Positions 1-7,407 of a DNA stretch of 17,908 bases are shown here, in pieces. The notes below the pieces were generated by a model, which was not told where the DNA came from, searched no databases, and worked only from the letters and a program-made list of their open reading frames with translations. The stretch comes from Actinomycetota bacterium (GTDB lineage: Bacteria > Actinomycetota > Thermoleophilia > Gaiellales > Gaiellaceae). Every line of letters starts with the position of its first letter. Within the stretch, counting starts at the first letter, position 1. The stretch spans positions 1 to 17,908 of the forward strand of contig PMXT01000139.1 in assembly GCA_003170995.1 (NCBI GenBank). The letters are read 5' to 3'. The translations under genes were made by a program, and so were the position numbers.

Positions 1-791
1 GAGTAGTACTCGATTCCCTGGCGGTGCTTGCGCTTGCGCCTGAGCCCGGCTGTATCGATCAGCAGGAAGGTCGTCTCGCCGCGCGTGAGCTGGGTGTCGA
101 TGGCGTCTCGCGTCGTGCCCGGGCGATCCGAGACGATCACCCGCTCGTGGCCGAGGATGGCGTTCAGGAGTGAGGATTTGCCCACGTTCGGGCGGCCGAG
201 GATCGCCACTTTGATCGCCTCCTCGCCGGCGATCGGCGCTGTCTCGCCTGGCAACAACTCGACTATCCGGTCGAGCAGATCGCCCGAGCCGAGACCGTGC
301 AGAGCCGAGATCGAGAGCGGCTCGCCCAGGCCGAGGCGATGGAAGTCGAGTGCGCCCAGCTCCTGCGAGGGATCGTCGATCTTGTTGGCGGCCAGGAGCA
401 CCGGCTTGCGAGCGCTGCGCAGGATCTCCCCCACCTCCTCGTCGCCGGCAGTGACACCGAGCCTGGAGTCGACGAGGAAGACGACGACATCTGCTTCCGC
501 GATCGCGGCTCGCGCCTGATCCGCGATCGCACGAGTTAACGGCGAGGGATCGCCGAGGTCGACCCCGCCGGTATCGATCAGCAGGAAGCTCACGCCGTTC
601 CAGTCGCAGAGAAGCTCCTTGCGGTCGCGCGTGACGCCCGAGGTCTCGTGCACGACGGCGGCACGGCTGCTCGTCAGCCGGTTGACCAGAGTGGACTTGC
701 CGACGTTGGGGAAGCCGACGATCGCCACCCTGCCGGCGAGTCGTCCGCCCTCGCGCTCCTCCGACTGCTCGATATCGATTTTCCGTGCCAT
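1..791 (-). CDS. der: GTPase Der (EngA), N-terminal part, truncated by the window edge
   Basis: Der is a tandem-domain GTPase that helps the 50S ribosomal subunit mature. The frame is open from an ATG at 791 to base 1, giving 263 codons of a protein usually about 440-460 aa, so the KH-like C-terminal domain lies outside. The first G domain shows the P-loop GFPNVGKST (residues 26-34), DTGG (73-76) and NKID (136-139). The second P-loop, GRPNVGKSS, is at 199-207, followed by DTAG near 246. Two P-loops in one chain are diagnostic for Der. A GGAG sits six bases before the ATG. The gene begins 17 bases after the plsC stop, so it is very likely co-transcribed with plsC, cmk and aroA. The identification is firm; only the missing C-terminus is unseen. 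Confidence 0.96.
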   Translation of the reverse strand, partial: MARKIDIEQSEEREGGRLAGRVAIVGFPNVGKSTLVNRLTSSRAAVVHETSGVTRDRKELLCDWNGVSFLLIDTGGVDLGDPSPLTRAIADQARAAIAEADVVVFLVDSRLGVTAGDEEVGEILRSARKPVLLAANKIDDPSQELGALDFHRLGLGEPLSISALHGLGSGDLLDRIVELLPGETAPIAGEEAIKVAILGRPNVGKSSLLNAILGHERVIVSDRPGTTRDAIDTQLTRGETTFLLIDTAGLRRKRKHRQGIEYY

Positions 792-808
792 CAGCTGCTC
801 CGAAGCTT

Positions 809-1486
809 TCAACCGGGCCGCGGTACGGTCAGCCCGCGCGGTCGACCCTGAGCCTGAACCTCGCCCAGCCAGGTCCAGAGACGGTAGATCTCGCGCTCGA
901 TCTCGACCGTCGCCTCGCGGTAGCCCTTACTGTTGGCGGGAAGCCCGCTGAAGTCCATCGGGTATCCCCAGGCCAGAGTGACCGGATGGAAGTTCCAGAG
1001 CTTCCACGACTCGCTACCGCGTACGGCCGCCGGAAACACCGGCACGTTTTCTTGCAGCGCAACCATTGCCGCTCCCGGCATCGCCTTGCCGGGAACACCC
1101 GTCTTCTGCCTCGTTCCCTCGATGAAGATCCCGAGCATCTCGCCGGCGCGGGCGATCTCGCGCATCTTGCGCACGGCCTCGCGGTCGGATGCGCCGCGGC
1201 GTACGGGGACGGTGCCGAAGAAACGGAGCAGCTGCGCCAGGCCAGGCGCACTCGTGACCTCGGTCTTTGCCAGGAAGTAGCAGCGGCGCGGGCAGATGCC
1301 GCCGAAGGCAAGTGGGTCGATGAAAGAGAAGTGGTTCGCGGCGAATACCACTCCGCCCTCCAGGGGAATGTTCTCGATCCCGTAGTAGCGTACGCGCCCG
1401 AAACCGCGCGCGAGGTTGCCGATCGTCGCCTGCCCGATCCGCAAGTGGCGAGGGGTGTAGCCGTACAGGTAGTCGGTCTTCTTCAC
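809..1486 (-). CDS. plsC: 1-acyl-sn-glycerol-3-phosphate acyltransferase (PlsC family)
   Basis: A 225-aa acyltransferase expected to transfer an acyl chain to lysophosphatidate at the membrane, making phosphatidic acid. The catalytic NHxSxxD motif reads NHFSFID (about residues 51-57). The substrate-binding motif FPEGTR appears as IFIEGTR around residue 120, with Ile in place of Pro. No clear transmembrane helix stands out, as in many short PlsC proteins. The start is GTG, overlapping the cmk stop in a GTGA tetranucleotide (1483-1486), with a good GGGAGG ribosome site upstream inside cmk, so translation is probably coupled. A plsC gene beside cmk is common in actinobacteria and firmicutes. Family assignment is secure; the exact acyl acceptor is inferred. 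Confidence 0.9.
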   Translation of the reverse strand: MKKTDYLYGYTPRHLRIGQATIGNLARGFGRVRYYGIENIPLEGGVVFAANHFSFIDPLAFGGICPRRCYFLAKTEVTSAPGLAQLLRFFGTVPVRRGASDREAVRKMREIARAGEMLGIFIEGTRQKTGVPGKAMPGAAMVALQENVPVFPAAVRGSESWKLWNFHPVTLAWGYPMDFSGLPANSKGYREATVEIEREIYRLWTWLGEVQAQGRPRGLTVPRPG

Positions 1487-2133
1487 AAATGTAGCCTCCC
1501 GCTCGGAATGCGCTTCTCGGCCACGAGCGCCTCAACTAGCTCGACCACCTGTTCGACCGTCAGCCGGGTGGTGTCGACCAACACGGCGTCGGGCGCCCGC
1601 TGCATCTGGGGCGCATCGCTCTCGTCGCGCCGGCGCAGATCCGCGGTCAGTGCCTCGGCTTCGATACCGGGCCGCTCGACCATCCGGCGGCCGGCGCGAA
1701 CCGCCTCGTCGGCGACCAGATACACCTTGACTTCGGCATTGGGAACGACGACGCTGCCGATGTCGCGGCCCTCGATCACCGAGTCGCCGAGGGCGGCCAG
1801 CTCACGCTGGCGCTCGCGCATCAACAGGCGCACCTCGGGCTGGCGCGCGACGGGCGAGACGACACGGTCGACCTCCGGCCGGCGAATCGCCTCAGTCACG
1901 TCGGTGGCCGCTATCTGCGTTCGCCCCTCGGCGTCGAAGTCGATCGGATTGGCGCGTCCGAGCGCCGCCAGTGCCGGTCCATCTTCGGGATCGACTCCGC
2001 GCTCGCCGGCGAGCCAGGCCAGCGCTCGGTACATGGCGCCGGTGTCTAGGTAGCTGAAGCCGAGCTTCGCCGCCAGCGCTCGTGCCACGGTGCTCTTACC
2101 GGCTCCGGCCGGCCCGTCGATCGCAACGATCAC
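1483..2133 (-). CDS. cmk: Cytidylate kinase
   Basis: Phosphorylates CMP and dCMP to the diphosphates with ATP, in the cytosol. The 216-aa product is a normal size. It opens with the P-loop GPAGAGKST (residues 7-15), followed by the LDTGAMYRA segment typical of bacterial Cmk. An EGRDIGSVV motif lies in the middle, and the lid-like RRRDESDA segment in the C-terminal third. The start codon is GTG; the nearest purine-rich stretch is further upstream than usual, so the ribosome site is weak. The aroA stop is ten bases upstream, and the 3' end overlaps plsC by four bases. The cmk-der association is conserved across actinobacteria, which supports the call. Confidence 0.95.
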   Translation of the reverse strand: MIVAIDGPAGAGKSTVARALAAKLGFSYLDTGAMYRALAWLAGERGVDPEDGPALAALGRANPIDFDAEGRTQIAATDVTEAIRRPEVDRVVSPVARQPEVRLLMRERQRELAALGDSVIEGRDIGSVVVPNAEVKVYLVADEAVRAGRRMVERPGIEAEALTADLRRRDESDAPQMQRAPDAVLVDTTRLTVEQVVELVEALVAEKRIPSGRLHL

Positions 2134-2143
2134 AGTTGCCGTC

Positions 2144-3466
2144 TCAACTTTCCTCCGGGACGAAGTCGCGCCGGGCTATCTCGTTCAAGAGCTCGAAGAA
2201 GTCGGGGAAGCTTACTGCCACGCAGCCGGGATCATCGATCTCCACGCCTTCGCGGGAAAGAACTCCGGCGATCCCGCCCAGCATGGCGATGCGATGGTCG
2301 CCGTGGCTCTCGACCAACCCTCCCCGGAAACGCGTCGGAACGCCGCGTACCGAAAAGCCGTCGGGCTCCGCGGTGATATGAGCGCCGAGCCCACGCAAAG
2401 CCTCGGTCGTCGTCTCGATGCGGTCGGACTCCTTCGCCCGCAGCTCCTCGGCGCCGCGTACGCGACTGACGCCGTGCGCCATCGACGCGGCGAGCGCGAA
2501 CAGAGGCAATTCGTCGACCACATTCGGCACCTCGTGCGACTCGATCGTCGTCGCCGTCAGCTCGGCCGAGCGGATGCCGAGATCGCCGACCGGTTCACCG
2601 CCCGAGGAGCGGCGGTTGAAGACGGTGGTGCGCGCGCCCATCCTTTCGAGCACGCCGAGAAAGCCGATCCGAGTCGGGTTCAGGTTGACGTCGTGGAGCC
2701 GGAGCTCGGAGCCGACGAGAAGTGTCGCGCCGACGAGGAAGGGCGCAGCCGACGAGAAATCGCCGGAGATCTCGACCTGAAGCGGCGGGATGCGCTCGAC
2801 CGGCCAGACGCTGATCCCGCTGCCCTCGCGGCGAACGCGCACGCCCAACGACTGCAGCATCCTCTCGGTGTGATCGCGCGTTGGCGCGGGCTCGACCACG
2901 GTGGTTGGGCCACCTTGGGCGAAGAGCCCGGCGAGCAAGATCGCCGACTTCACCTGCGCGCTCGCCACCGGCAAGACATAAGTGATCGGCTCGAGCGGGC
3001 CGCCCGAGATCGTTACCGGCGCCGAGCCGTTCGTCGTCTCGACCTCGGCGCCCATCTGCCTGAGAGGTATGGCAACGCGCTCGTGTGGTCGGCTCGAAAT
3101 TTGTTCGTCGCCGGTCAGAACGAAGCGGCCTTCCTGGCCGGCGAGCACACCGGCGAGGAGCCTGAGTAGGGTGCCGGCGTTACGACAGTCGATGGGATGG
3201 CCGGGCGAGCGCAGCCCCCGCAGACCGACCCCTTCGATCCTGATCGTTCCCGGGCTGGGCTCACTTACGCCGGCACCGAGCTCGCGCACGGCATCAAGCG
3301 CCGCGTCGGTATCGGCGGCGTGCCCGAAGCCGCGGATCTCGCTGACTCCGTCGGCGATCGCAGCCAAGAGCGCGGCGCGCTGGCAGAGCCCCTTCACTCC
3401 CGGAACGGCGATATCGCCGAGCAGCGCTGCGGCTGGCTCTACCCGCCTGATGGCGCTCCTATCCAA
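2144..3466 (-). CDS. aroA: 3-phosphoshikimate 1-carboxyvinyltransferase (EPSP synthase)
   Basis: Transfers the enolpyruvyl group of PEP to shikimate-3-phosphate, the sixth step of the chorismate pathway. The 440-aa protein shows NAGT in the PEP-binding loop, GDFSSAA, the RAKESDRI block with catalytic Glu and Arg, and DHRIAM. The first substrate loop is unusual: VPGVKG replaces the classic PGxKS, keeping the Lys but putting Gly where the shikimate-phosphate-binding Ser usually sits. The position after NAGTxxR is Leu rather than Pro. The C-terminal FPD block lacks the Lys seen in enteric enzymes, as in many class II types. The start is TTG, the only in-frame start after an upstream stop. Both this start and its GGAG lie inside repeat copy A. 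It sits between tyrA and cmk in the operon. Confidence 0.93.
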   Translation of the reverse strand: MDRSAIRRVEPAAALLGDIAVPGVKGLCQRAALLAAIADGVSEIRGFGHAADTDAALDAVRELGAGVSEPSPGTIRIEGVGLRGLRSPGHPIDCRNAGTLLRLLAGVLAGQEGRFVLTGDEQISSRPHERVAIPLRQMGAEVETTNGSAPVTISGGPLEPITYVLPVASAQVKSAILLAGLFAQGGPTTVVEPAPTRDHTERMLQSLGVRVRREGSGISVWPVERIPPLQVEISGDFSSAAPFLVGATLLVGSELRLHDVNLNPTRIGFLGVLERMGARTTVFNRRSSGGEPVGDLGIRSAELTATTIESHEVPNVVDELPLFALAASMAHGVSRVRGAEELRAKESDRIETTTEALRGLGAHITAEPDGFSVRGVPTRFRGGLVESHGDHRIAMLGGIAGVLSREGVEIDDPGCVAVSFPDFFELLNEIARRDFVPEES

Positions 3467-3599
3467 AGCGAAGCACTCCGCCGCGTAGCCGCGCTCGGCG
3501 GCACGATACTGCGTCCTCAGTCACGCCCGTAGCGCTGCTACGGACGCTCCCTGTGTCCTTGTCTCGCACTCGCTGATCGCACCCGGTCGAGGGGTGTTC
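3466..3599 (-). repeat. Intergenic repeat element, copy A (short form)
   Basis: This fills the tyrA-aroA gap. Read on the minus strand, bases 3589-3520 match plus-strand bases 4841-4910 without gaps at 58 of 70 positions, counted by eye. Similarity continues weakly outward to about 3599. On the aroA side it resumes as AGGAC..GCAG, then GAGCGCGGC (3496-3488), then GGAGTGCTTC (3479-3470), each matching copy B at 5076-5123. The copy reaches the TTG start of aroA and supplies its GGAG. It carries an 11-bp hairpin at 3523-3547. No coding function is apparent. Confidence 0.75.
3523..3547 (-). other. Hairpin inside repeat copy A
   Basis: Read on the minus strand, an 11-bp stem (including two G-U pairs) closes an AGC triloop. 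The central GTAGC/GCTAC arms and the loop are identical to the hairpin at 4883-4907. The pairs differ at three stem levels but pairing is kept. The G-U pairs form only in RNA of this orientation, the strand that carries the tyrA-aroA transcript. There is no T-run after it, so it is not a classic terminator. Confidence 0.6.
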
Positions 3600-3613
3600 G
3601 CTTTGATAGAAGC

Positions 3614-4828
3614 TCACGCGTCCTCCTCGAGGATGTCCGAGACGACGACACTGTAGCCCTGGGTCTCGAGCAGCTCGGCGGCCCGGTGGGCCTCGTCGTC
3701 GCCGGCGATCACGATCGAGAGCGAGCCGCCGCGATCGGGCGAGACGTGCTGCATCTCTAGATCTTCGATGTTGATCCGCTCGGCACCGAGCACCTGGGTG
3801 ATACCGGCCAGTACTCCGGGCTGGTCGGCGACGTGTACGCGTAGGCGGAAAAGGCCACCCACACTCGGATAGACCTCGGCCAGCAGGTGGCGGCGATGCA
3901 GACCAGCCTCAGCGATCCAGCGGCCGACAAAGCCGGTATCGCCGGCGGCGAGCGCTGTCTCCAGCTGCTCGATCAGGCGCCGGTGCTCGGCCAGTGCCTC
4001 GCGCAGCGGTTCCGCGTTCTCGAGGAAGATGTCGACCCAGATGCGCGGGTTGGCGCCGGCTACGCGAGTCATGTCACGAAGCGAGCCGCCGGCGCTGGCA
4101 AGTGGCTCGTGACCCTCCACCCGCGTCGATCCGGCCTGGTTGACCAGCAGATTGGAGAGCGCATGGGGAAGGTGGCTGGTGAGCGCCACCAGGCGATCGT
4201 GGGCGGCGGCGTCGATGGCTACCGGATGGGCGCCAAGCGAGGCCACGAAACCGTGCAGGAGTCGGTAGCAGTCCGGGTCGGTGCCGGCGTGCGGGGTCAG
4301 AAACCAGGTTGCGCTTTCGAAGAGATCTGCGCTTGCATACCCCGGCCCGCTCGTTTCCGAGCCGCAGACGGGGTGCCCACCGATGAAGCGTTTGTCGTCG
4401 GCGGTGGCCGCGCAAACAGCGCTTTTGGTGGAGCCGACGTCGGTCACCGTGCAGGTCTCGTCCACCAGCCCCAGCACTTCTCGTGCACGCCCCGACAGAT
4501 CGGCCACCGGCGCCGCGATGACGACCAGCTCGGCAGTCCCGACCGCCTCGGCCGGCGTGTCAGCGGCCAGATCGACGGCGCCACGTTCGTGCGCAACGCG
4601 AAGCGCCGCAGGATCGGGATCGAAGCCCGAGACCAGCTCGACACCAGCCCGCTTGGCCGCGAGCCCGACCGAGGCCCCGATCAAGCCCGTGCCGACGATT
4701 GCCAGCCGCGAGAGTCTGGCCGCGCTCTGACCTTCCTGTCCTGCCGCCGATACACCCATTTCCAGCAAGTCTAGTGGGGAAACGGGGTCCTTCTCCGGCA
4801 GCTCGAGATTCTCAGGAGCTCGTTTCAA
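3614..4828 (-). CDS. tyrA: Prephenate dehydrogenase with C-terminal ACT domain
   Basis: Oxidatively decarboxylates prephenate to 4-hydroxyphenylpyruvate with NAD(P), the tyrosine branch after chorismate. The 404-aa product has a Rossmann GTGLIG motif (46-51), TDVGSTK (129-135), GGHPVCGSETSG (150-161) and TSHLPH (217-222, with the catalytic His region), then an all-helical dimerisation part. An ACT domain (about 328-402) begins LRVHVADQPGVLAGI and probably senses tyrosine. The start is uncertain: TTG at 4828 gives a 23-residue leader before Met24 (ATG at 4759), and neither has a strong ribosome site. It is the first gene of the tyrA-aroA-cmk-plsC-der run. The gene is closely bracketed by inverted repeat copies A and B. 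Confidence 0.92.
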   Translation of the reverse strand: MKRAPENLELPEKDPVSPLDLLEMGVSAAGQEGQSAARLSRLAIVGTGLIGASVGLAAKRAGVELVSGFDPDPAALRVAHERGAVDLAADTPAEAVGTAELVVIAAPVADLSGRAREVLGLVDETCTVTDVGSTKSAVCAATADDKRFIGGHPVCGSETSGPGYASADLFESATWFLTPHAGTDPDCYRLLHGFVASLGAHPVAIDAAAHDRLVALTSHLPHALSNLLVNQAGSTRVEGHEPLASAGGSLRDMTRVAGANPRIWVDIFLENAEPLREALAEHRRLIEQLETALAAGDTGFVGRWIAEAGLHRRHLLAEVYPSVGGLFRLRVHVADQPGVLAGITQVLGAERINIEDLEMQHVSPDRGGSLSIVIAGDDEAHRAAELLETQGYSVVVSDILEEDA

Positions 4829-4882
4829 TTGACGACCCGCCGACCGGGTGCGATCGGTGGATGCGATGCTAGGACGCAGGGA

Positions 4883-4907
4883 GCGTTTGTAGCAGCGCTA
4901 CAGGCGC
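4883..4907 (+). other. Hairpin inside repeat copy B
   Basis: On the plus strand, an 11-bp stem with two G-U pairs closes an AGC triloop. The core is GTAGC-AGC-GCTAC. Compared with copy A, one C-G pair becomes T-A and others switch between Watson-Crick and wobble, so pairing is preserved. It points toward trpS, about 250 bases upstream of its start. Confidence 0.6.
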
Positions 4908-4912
4908 GACCA

Positions 4913-5073
4913 GGGCCTATCCCGTTAGAGATACGCGGTTGAAGTAGTTGAGCCGTGGATGCCAGGGGCCGAACTGGCCGTGAAGGCGCACTGGTAGTGC
5001 GGTAAACGGTCCGGGCGGTCACTGGCGCCGCGGGGCGACCGCTTCGGGCGTGTAGGTCTGGCGAGATAGGCCC
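4913..5073 (+). mobile_element. MITE-like insertion within repeat copy B
   Basis: A 161-bp segment bounded by perfect 9-bp inverted repeats, GGGCCTATC (4913-4921) and GATAGGCCC (5065-5073). The dinucleotide CA flanks both ends (4911-4912 and 5074-5075), where copy A has a single TG. That is the pattern expected of a small non-autonomous insertion with a 2-bp target duplication. No transposase frame is present. The inverted ends could instead be the base stem of a structured RNA, or copy A could have lost the segment. Strand is arbitrary. Confidence 0.45.
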
Positions 5074-5120
5074 CAAGGACAACGCAGCGCGCCGCTGAGC
5101 GCGGCCAGACGGTGGAGTGC

Positions 5121-5149
5121 TTCATTTGAACCGTGCTCTAGGAGATAAT
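5121..5149 (+). promoter_or_regulatory. Candidate trpS promoter, possibly for a leaderless mRNA
   Basis: A GATAAT hexamer at 5144-5149 matches the -10 consensus at five of six positions and ends eight bases before the trpS ATG. This would place the transcript start at or next to the start codon. A poor -35 (TTCATT, 5121-5126) lies 17 bases upstream; TTGAAC at 5126-5131 is a better hexamer but only 12 bases away. There is no well-spaced ribosome site before the ATG, which fits leaderless translation. The -35 side falls in repeat copy B. Confidence 0.4.
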
Positions 5150-5157
5150 CCTCGCCG

Positions 5158-6150
5158 ATGAGAATCTTTTCGGGCATTCAACCCACCGGGGCCAAGCACC
5201 TCGGGAATTTCTCGGGCGGCTTTCGCCAGTACGCCGCCACCCAGGAGCAGGGCGACGCCTTCTTCTGCATCGTCGACCTGCATTCGGTCACTGTTCCCCA
5301 CGATCCCGAGGATCTGAGAGCCCGCACCCTCGATCTGGCGGCGCTGATGTTCGCCACCGGGCTCGACGCCGAGCGCTCGACCGTCTTCGTACAGAGCCAC
5401 GTGACCGCGCACGCCGAGTCGGCCTGGCTACTCGGCTGCGTGGCGACAATCGGAGAGCTCCGGCGCATGACCCAGTTCAAGGACAAGGCCGGAAAGCGCG
5501 AGTCTGTCTCGGTCGGCCTGTTCACCTACCCGGTGCTGATGGCCGGCGACATCCTCCTTTACCAGACCGACATCGTTCCGATCGGCGACGATCAGCGCCA
5601 GCACCTCGAGCTTTCGCGCGATATCGCCGAGCGCTTCAACTCGCGCTTCGGCGAGACCTTCACGGTGCCACGCGGCGTCTACCCTGAGGCCGGCGCGCGG
5701 ATCATGGATCTGCAGCAGCCAGGTAACAAGATGTCCACGACCGGTGGCAACCCACAGGGAACGATCTACCTGCTCGACCCGCCCGAGGCCGTGCGGAAGA
5801 AGGTCAAGACGGCGGTCACCGACTCCGGCCGCGAGATCATTCACGACCCAAACGAGAAGGCCGGCATCTCGAATCTGATCGAGATCATGACCGTGGCGAC
5901 CGGCGAGTCGATCGCGGAGGTCGAGAAGCGTTTCGAGAGTTCCGGCTACGGGCAGTTCAAGTCCGACGTGAGCGATGCTGTCGTGGCCCTGCTGGAGCCG
6001 ATCCAGGCGCGCTTCCGCGAGATTCGCGACGACCCTGCCGAGCTCGAGCGGATGCTGGCAATCGGCGCCGCCAAGGCGAGAGAGGCTTCGGCACCGACGC
6101 TGGAGAAGATGTACGAGCGAATGGGCTTCACCCGACCAAAGGGAGTGTGA
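5158..6150 (+). CDS. trpS: Tryptophanyl-tRNA synthetase
   Basis: Class I synthetase that charges tRNA-Trp in the cytosol; 330 aa, the normal bacterial length. The N-terminus SGIQPTG leads into the HIGH-type motif as HLGN (residues 14-17). The tryptophan pocket segment MAGDILLYQTDIVPIGDDQ follows (from residue 128). The KMSKS loop is written KMSTT (191-195), so the second lysine is replaced by threonine; similar KMSTx loops occur in actinobacterial TrpRS by recollection. The C-terminal helical anticodon-binding part is complete. The start at 5158 is the natural one, since the MRIFSGIQPTG opening is canonical. It is followed after four bases by the YbjQ-family gene and a shared terminator. Confidence 0.95.
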   Translation: MRIFSGIQPTGAKHLGNFSGGFRQYAATQEQGDAFFCIVDLHSVTVPHDPEDLRARTLDLAALMFATGLDAERSTVFVQSHVTAHAESAWLLGCVATIGELRRMTQFKDKAGKRESVSVGLFTYPVLMAGDILLYQTDIVPIGDDQRQHLELSRDIAERFNSRFGETFTVPRGVYPEAGARIMDLQQPGNKMSTTGGNPQGTIYLLDPPEAVRKKVKTAVTDSGREIIHDPNEKAGISNLIEIMTVATGESIAEVEKRFESSGYGQFKSDVSDAVVALLEPIQARFREIRDDPAELERMLAIGAAKAREASAPTLEKMYERMGFTRPKGV

Positions 6151-6154
6151 CGAG

Positions 6155-6481
6155 ATGCTGATCTCAACAATGAACGATGTCCCCGGCTACGAGGTCACTG
6201 AGGTGATCGGAGAGGTCTTCGGGCTGACGGTGCGCTCGCGCAACGTCGGCGCGCAGATCGGCGCCGGCCTCAAGTCGATCCTCGGCGGTGAGCTGAAGGG
6301 AATGACCAAGCAGCTGATCGCGAGTCGCGAAGAAGCTATCGCCCGGTTGACCGAGGAGGCCGAGGCGAGGGGCGCGAACTGCGTTCTCGCCATGCGTTTC
6401 GATGTGTCCGACCTCGGTGGGAACACCATGGCGAGCGAGATCTGCGCTTACGGCACGGCCGTAAAGACCAACAAGGTCTAG
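6155..6481 (+). CDS. YbjQ/UPF0145 family protein
   Basis: A 108-aa protein of the YbjQ (UPF0145) family, whose function is not firmly known; family members have been called heavy-metal-binding on thin evidence and assemble as small oligomers. It shows the family's signature order: GEVFGLTVRSRNVG near the N-terminus, then a Gly-rich SILGGELKGMTKQL stretch, EEAEARGANCVLAMRFD, and a final strand EICAYGTAV. No signal peptide or membrane helix is visible. The start ATG lies four bases after the trpS stop, with GGGAG about nine bases upstream inside the end of trpS, so the two genes form one transcript. The functional link with trpS is probably only positional. Confidence 0.88.
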   Translation: MLISTMNDVPGYEVTEVIGEVFGLTVRSRNVGAQIGAGLKSILGGELKGMTKQLIASREEAIARLTEEAEARGANCVLAMRFDVSDLGGNTMASEICAYGTAVKTNKV

Positions 6482-6501
6482 GCGCGACGGAGATAGTTAC
6501 T

Positions 6502-6540
6502 AGGAAGGCGCCCGCGACGAGCGGGCGCCTTCCTTTCTCA
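6502..6540 (+). terminator. Rho-independent terminator of trpS-ybjQ
   Basis: A perfect 14-bp GC-rich stem (6502-6515 with 6521-6534) closes a GACGA loop. A short pyrimidine-rich tail, TTCTCA, follows directly. It lies 20 bases after the YbjQ-family stop. It is the strongest hairpin noticed in the window. From here to 6705 no gene is visible. Confidence 0.85.
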
Positions 6541-6705
6541 CGGCCTTTTTGCTCGAGTGGAGAACCCGACCGCCGGATCCAATTGCGGGCGCGGCGCTGG
6601 TTTGGCACGAAACCAGCACATTCCGTGCGCTTTGTCTCGCTACTGTTTCATGACCCCGCGGGCGGGTGGCTTGGTGGTGGGCGGAGGAATGTGTTGCCCT
6701 AGCGC

Positions 6706-7407
6706 TCAGCCCTCCGAACGCCCGGACAGCCGACGCAGCTCCTCCACCTCTCCCACCGAGAGCGCCCGCCACTTCCCGGGCTCGAGTCCGCTCAGGTCGA
6801 GCCCGGCGTAACGGCTGCGGTGCAACCGCGTGACCGGACAGCCAACCGCCCCGCACATCAGCTTGACCTGGTGCTTGCGACCCTCGTGGATGGAGAGCTC
6901 GATCAGCTTCGGCCCCAGCCGGCACGCCTTGGCCGGCGCCGTGCGCCCGTCCTCGAGCTCGATCCCCTCGGCCAGCTTCCGCATTGCCTCGTCCGTCGGC
7001 TCGCGCTCCAGCTCCGCCTCATAGACCTTCTCGACCTCGTAGCGCGGATGAGCCAGCCGGTGCGCCAGTTGGCCGTCGTTGGTGAGCAGAAGTGCGCCTG
7101 TCGTGTCGGCGTCGAGCCTTCCCACCGGCACCACGCGCGGCTCGCCGGGCACCAGCTCGACCACCGTGCGCCTTCCCTGTGGGTCGCTCGCCGTCGTCAC
7201 CACACCCGCTGGCTTGAAGAGGAGCAGGTGAGCGAGCTTCTGCTTGGCGACGGGCTTCCCATCCACTTCAACGCGGTCGCGCGCGGCGACAAAGGTGTTC
7301 AGCTGCCCGGGCTGACCGTTGACGAGCACGCGCCCAGCCTTGATCAGCTCATCGGCGCCTCGCCGCGAGGCGACACCGGCACGGGCGAGATAGGCATTCA
7401 AGCGCAC
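6706..7407 (-). CDS. rluB: RluB-type 23S rRNA pseudouridine synthase
   Basis: Converts a uridine to pseudouridine in large-subunit rRNA (RsuA/RluB/E/F family). From the GTG at 7407 the protein has 233 aa. An S4 RNA-binding domain opens it (VRLNAYLARAGVASRRGADEL), followed by VGRLDADTTGALLLTNDG with the catalytic Asp, and near the end GRKHQVKLMCGAVG. The frame stays open to 7503, but the extra 32 residues are low-complexity and precede the universal S4 start. No ribosome site precedes 7407. In many actinobacteria rluB directly follows scpB and precedes cmk. Here it is separated from both by inserted plus-strand blocks. Whether it modifies the RluB or a related site cannot be told from sequence alone. 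Confidence 0.9.
   Translation of the reverse strand: MRLNAYLARAGVASRRGADELIKAGRVLVNGQPGQLNTFVAARDRVEVDGKPVAKQKLAHLLLFKPAGVVTTASDPQGRRTVVELVPGEPRVVPVGRLDADTTGALLLTNDGQLAHRLAHPRYEVEKVYEAELEREPTDEAMRKLAEGIELEDGRTAPAKACRLGPKLIELSIHEGRKHQVKLMCGAVGCPVTRLHRSRYAGLDLSGLEPGKWRALSVGEVEELRRLSGRSEG

Larger units (their letters stand above)
4831..5139 (+). repeat. Intergenic repeat element, copy B (long form with insertion)
   Basis: It occupies nearly all of the 329-bp gap between the divergent tyrA and trpS. The left part, 4831-4910, and the right part, about 5075-5139, together match copy A in order and orientation. The middle, about 4911-5074, has no counterpart in A. The last 20 bases, 5120-5139, recur with one mismatch at the right end of the window (minus strand, 17908-17889). 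In all three places the element points toward the start of the next gene. I see no credible gene inside; short open frames here are stop-interrupted or lack any family signature. Confidence 0.7.

Noticed and set aside
785..2053. Long plus-strand open frames opposite plsC/cmk, aroA (2090-3169), tyrA (3887-4774) and dnaE (15108-16307, 16335-17780)
   Set aside because: These are antisense shadows from high GC codon use. They are Arg/Asp/His-rich with no family motifs, while the opposite strand has clear enzymes.
4925..5125. 66-codon minus-strand ORF inside repeat copy B
   Set aside because: It spans the insertion boundary and has no recognisable domain; the opposite strand is equally open apart from two stops. 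Better explained as repeat sequence.
4829..5157. T-box or Trp attenuator upstream of trpS
   Set aside because: No T-box GGTGG-type bulge, no Trp-rich leader peptide, and no terminator hairpin with a T-run before the ATG.
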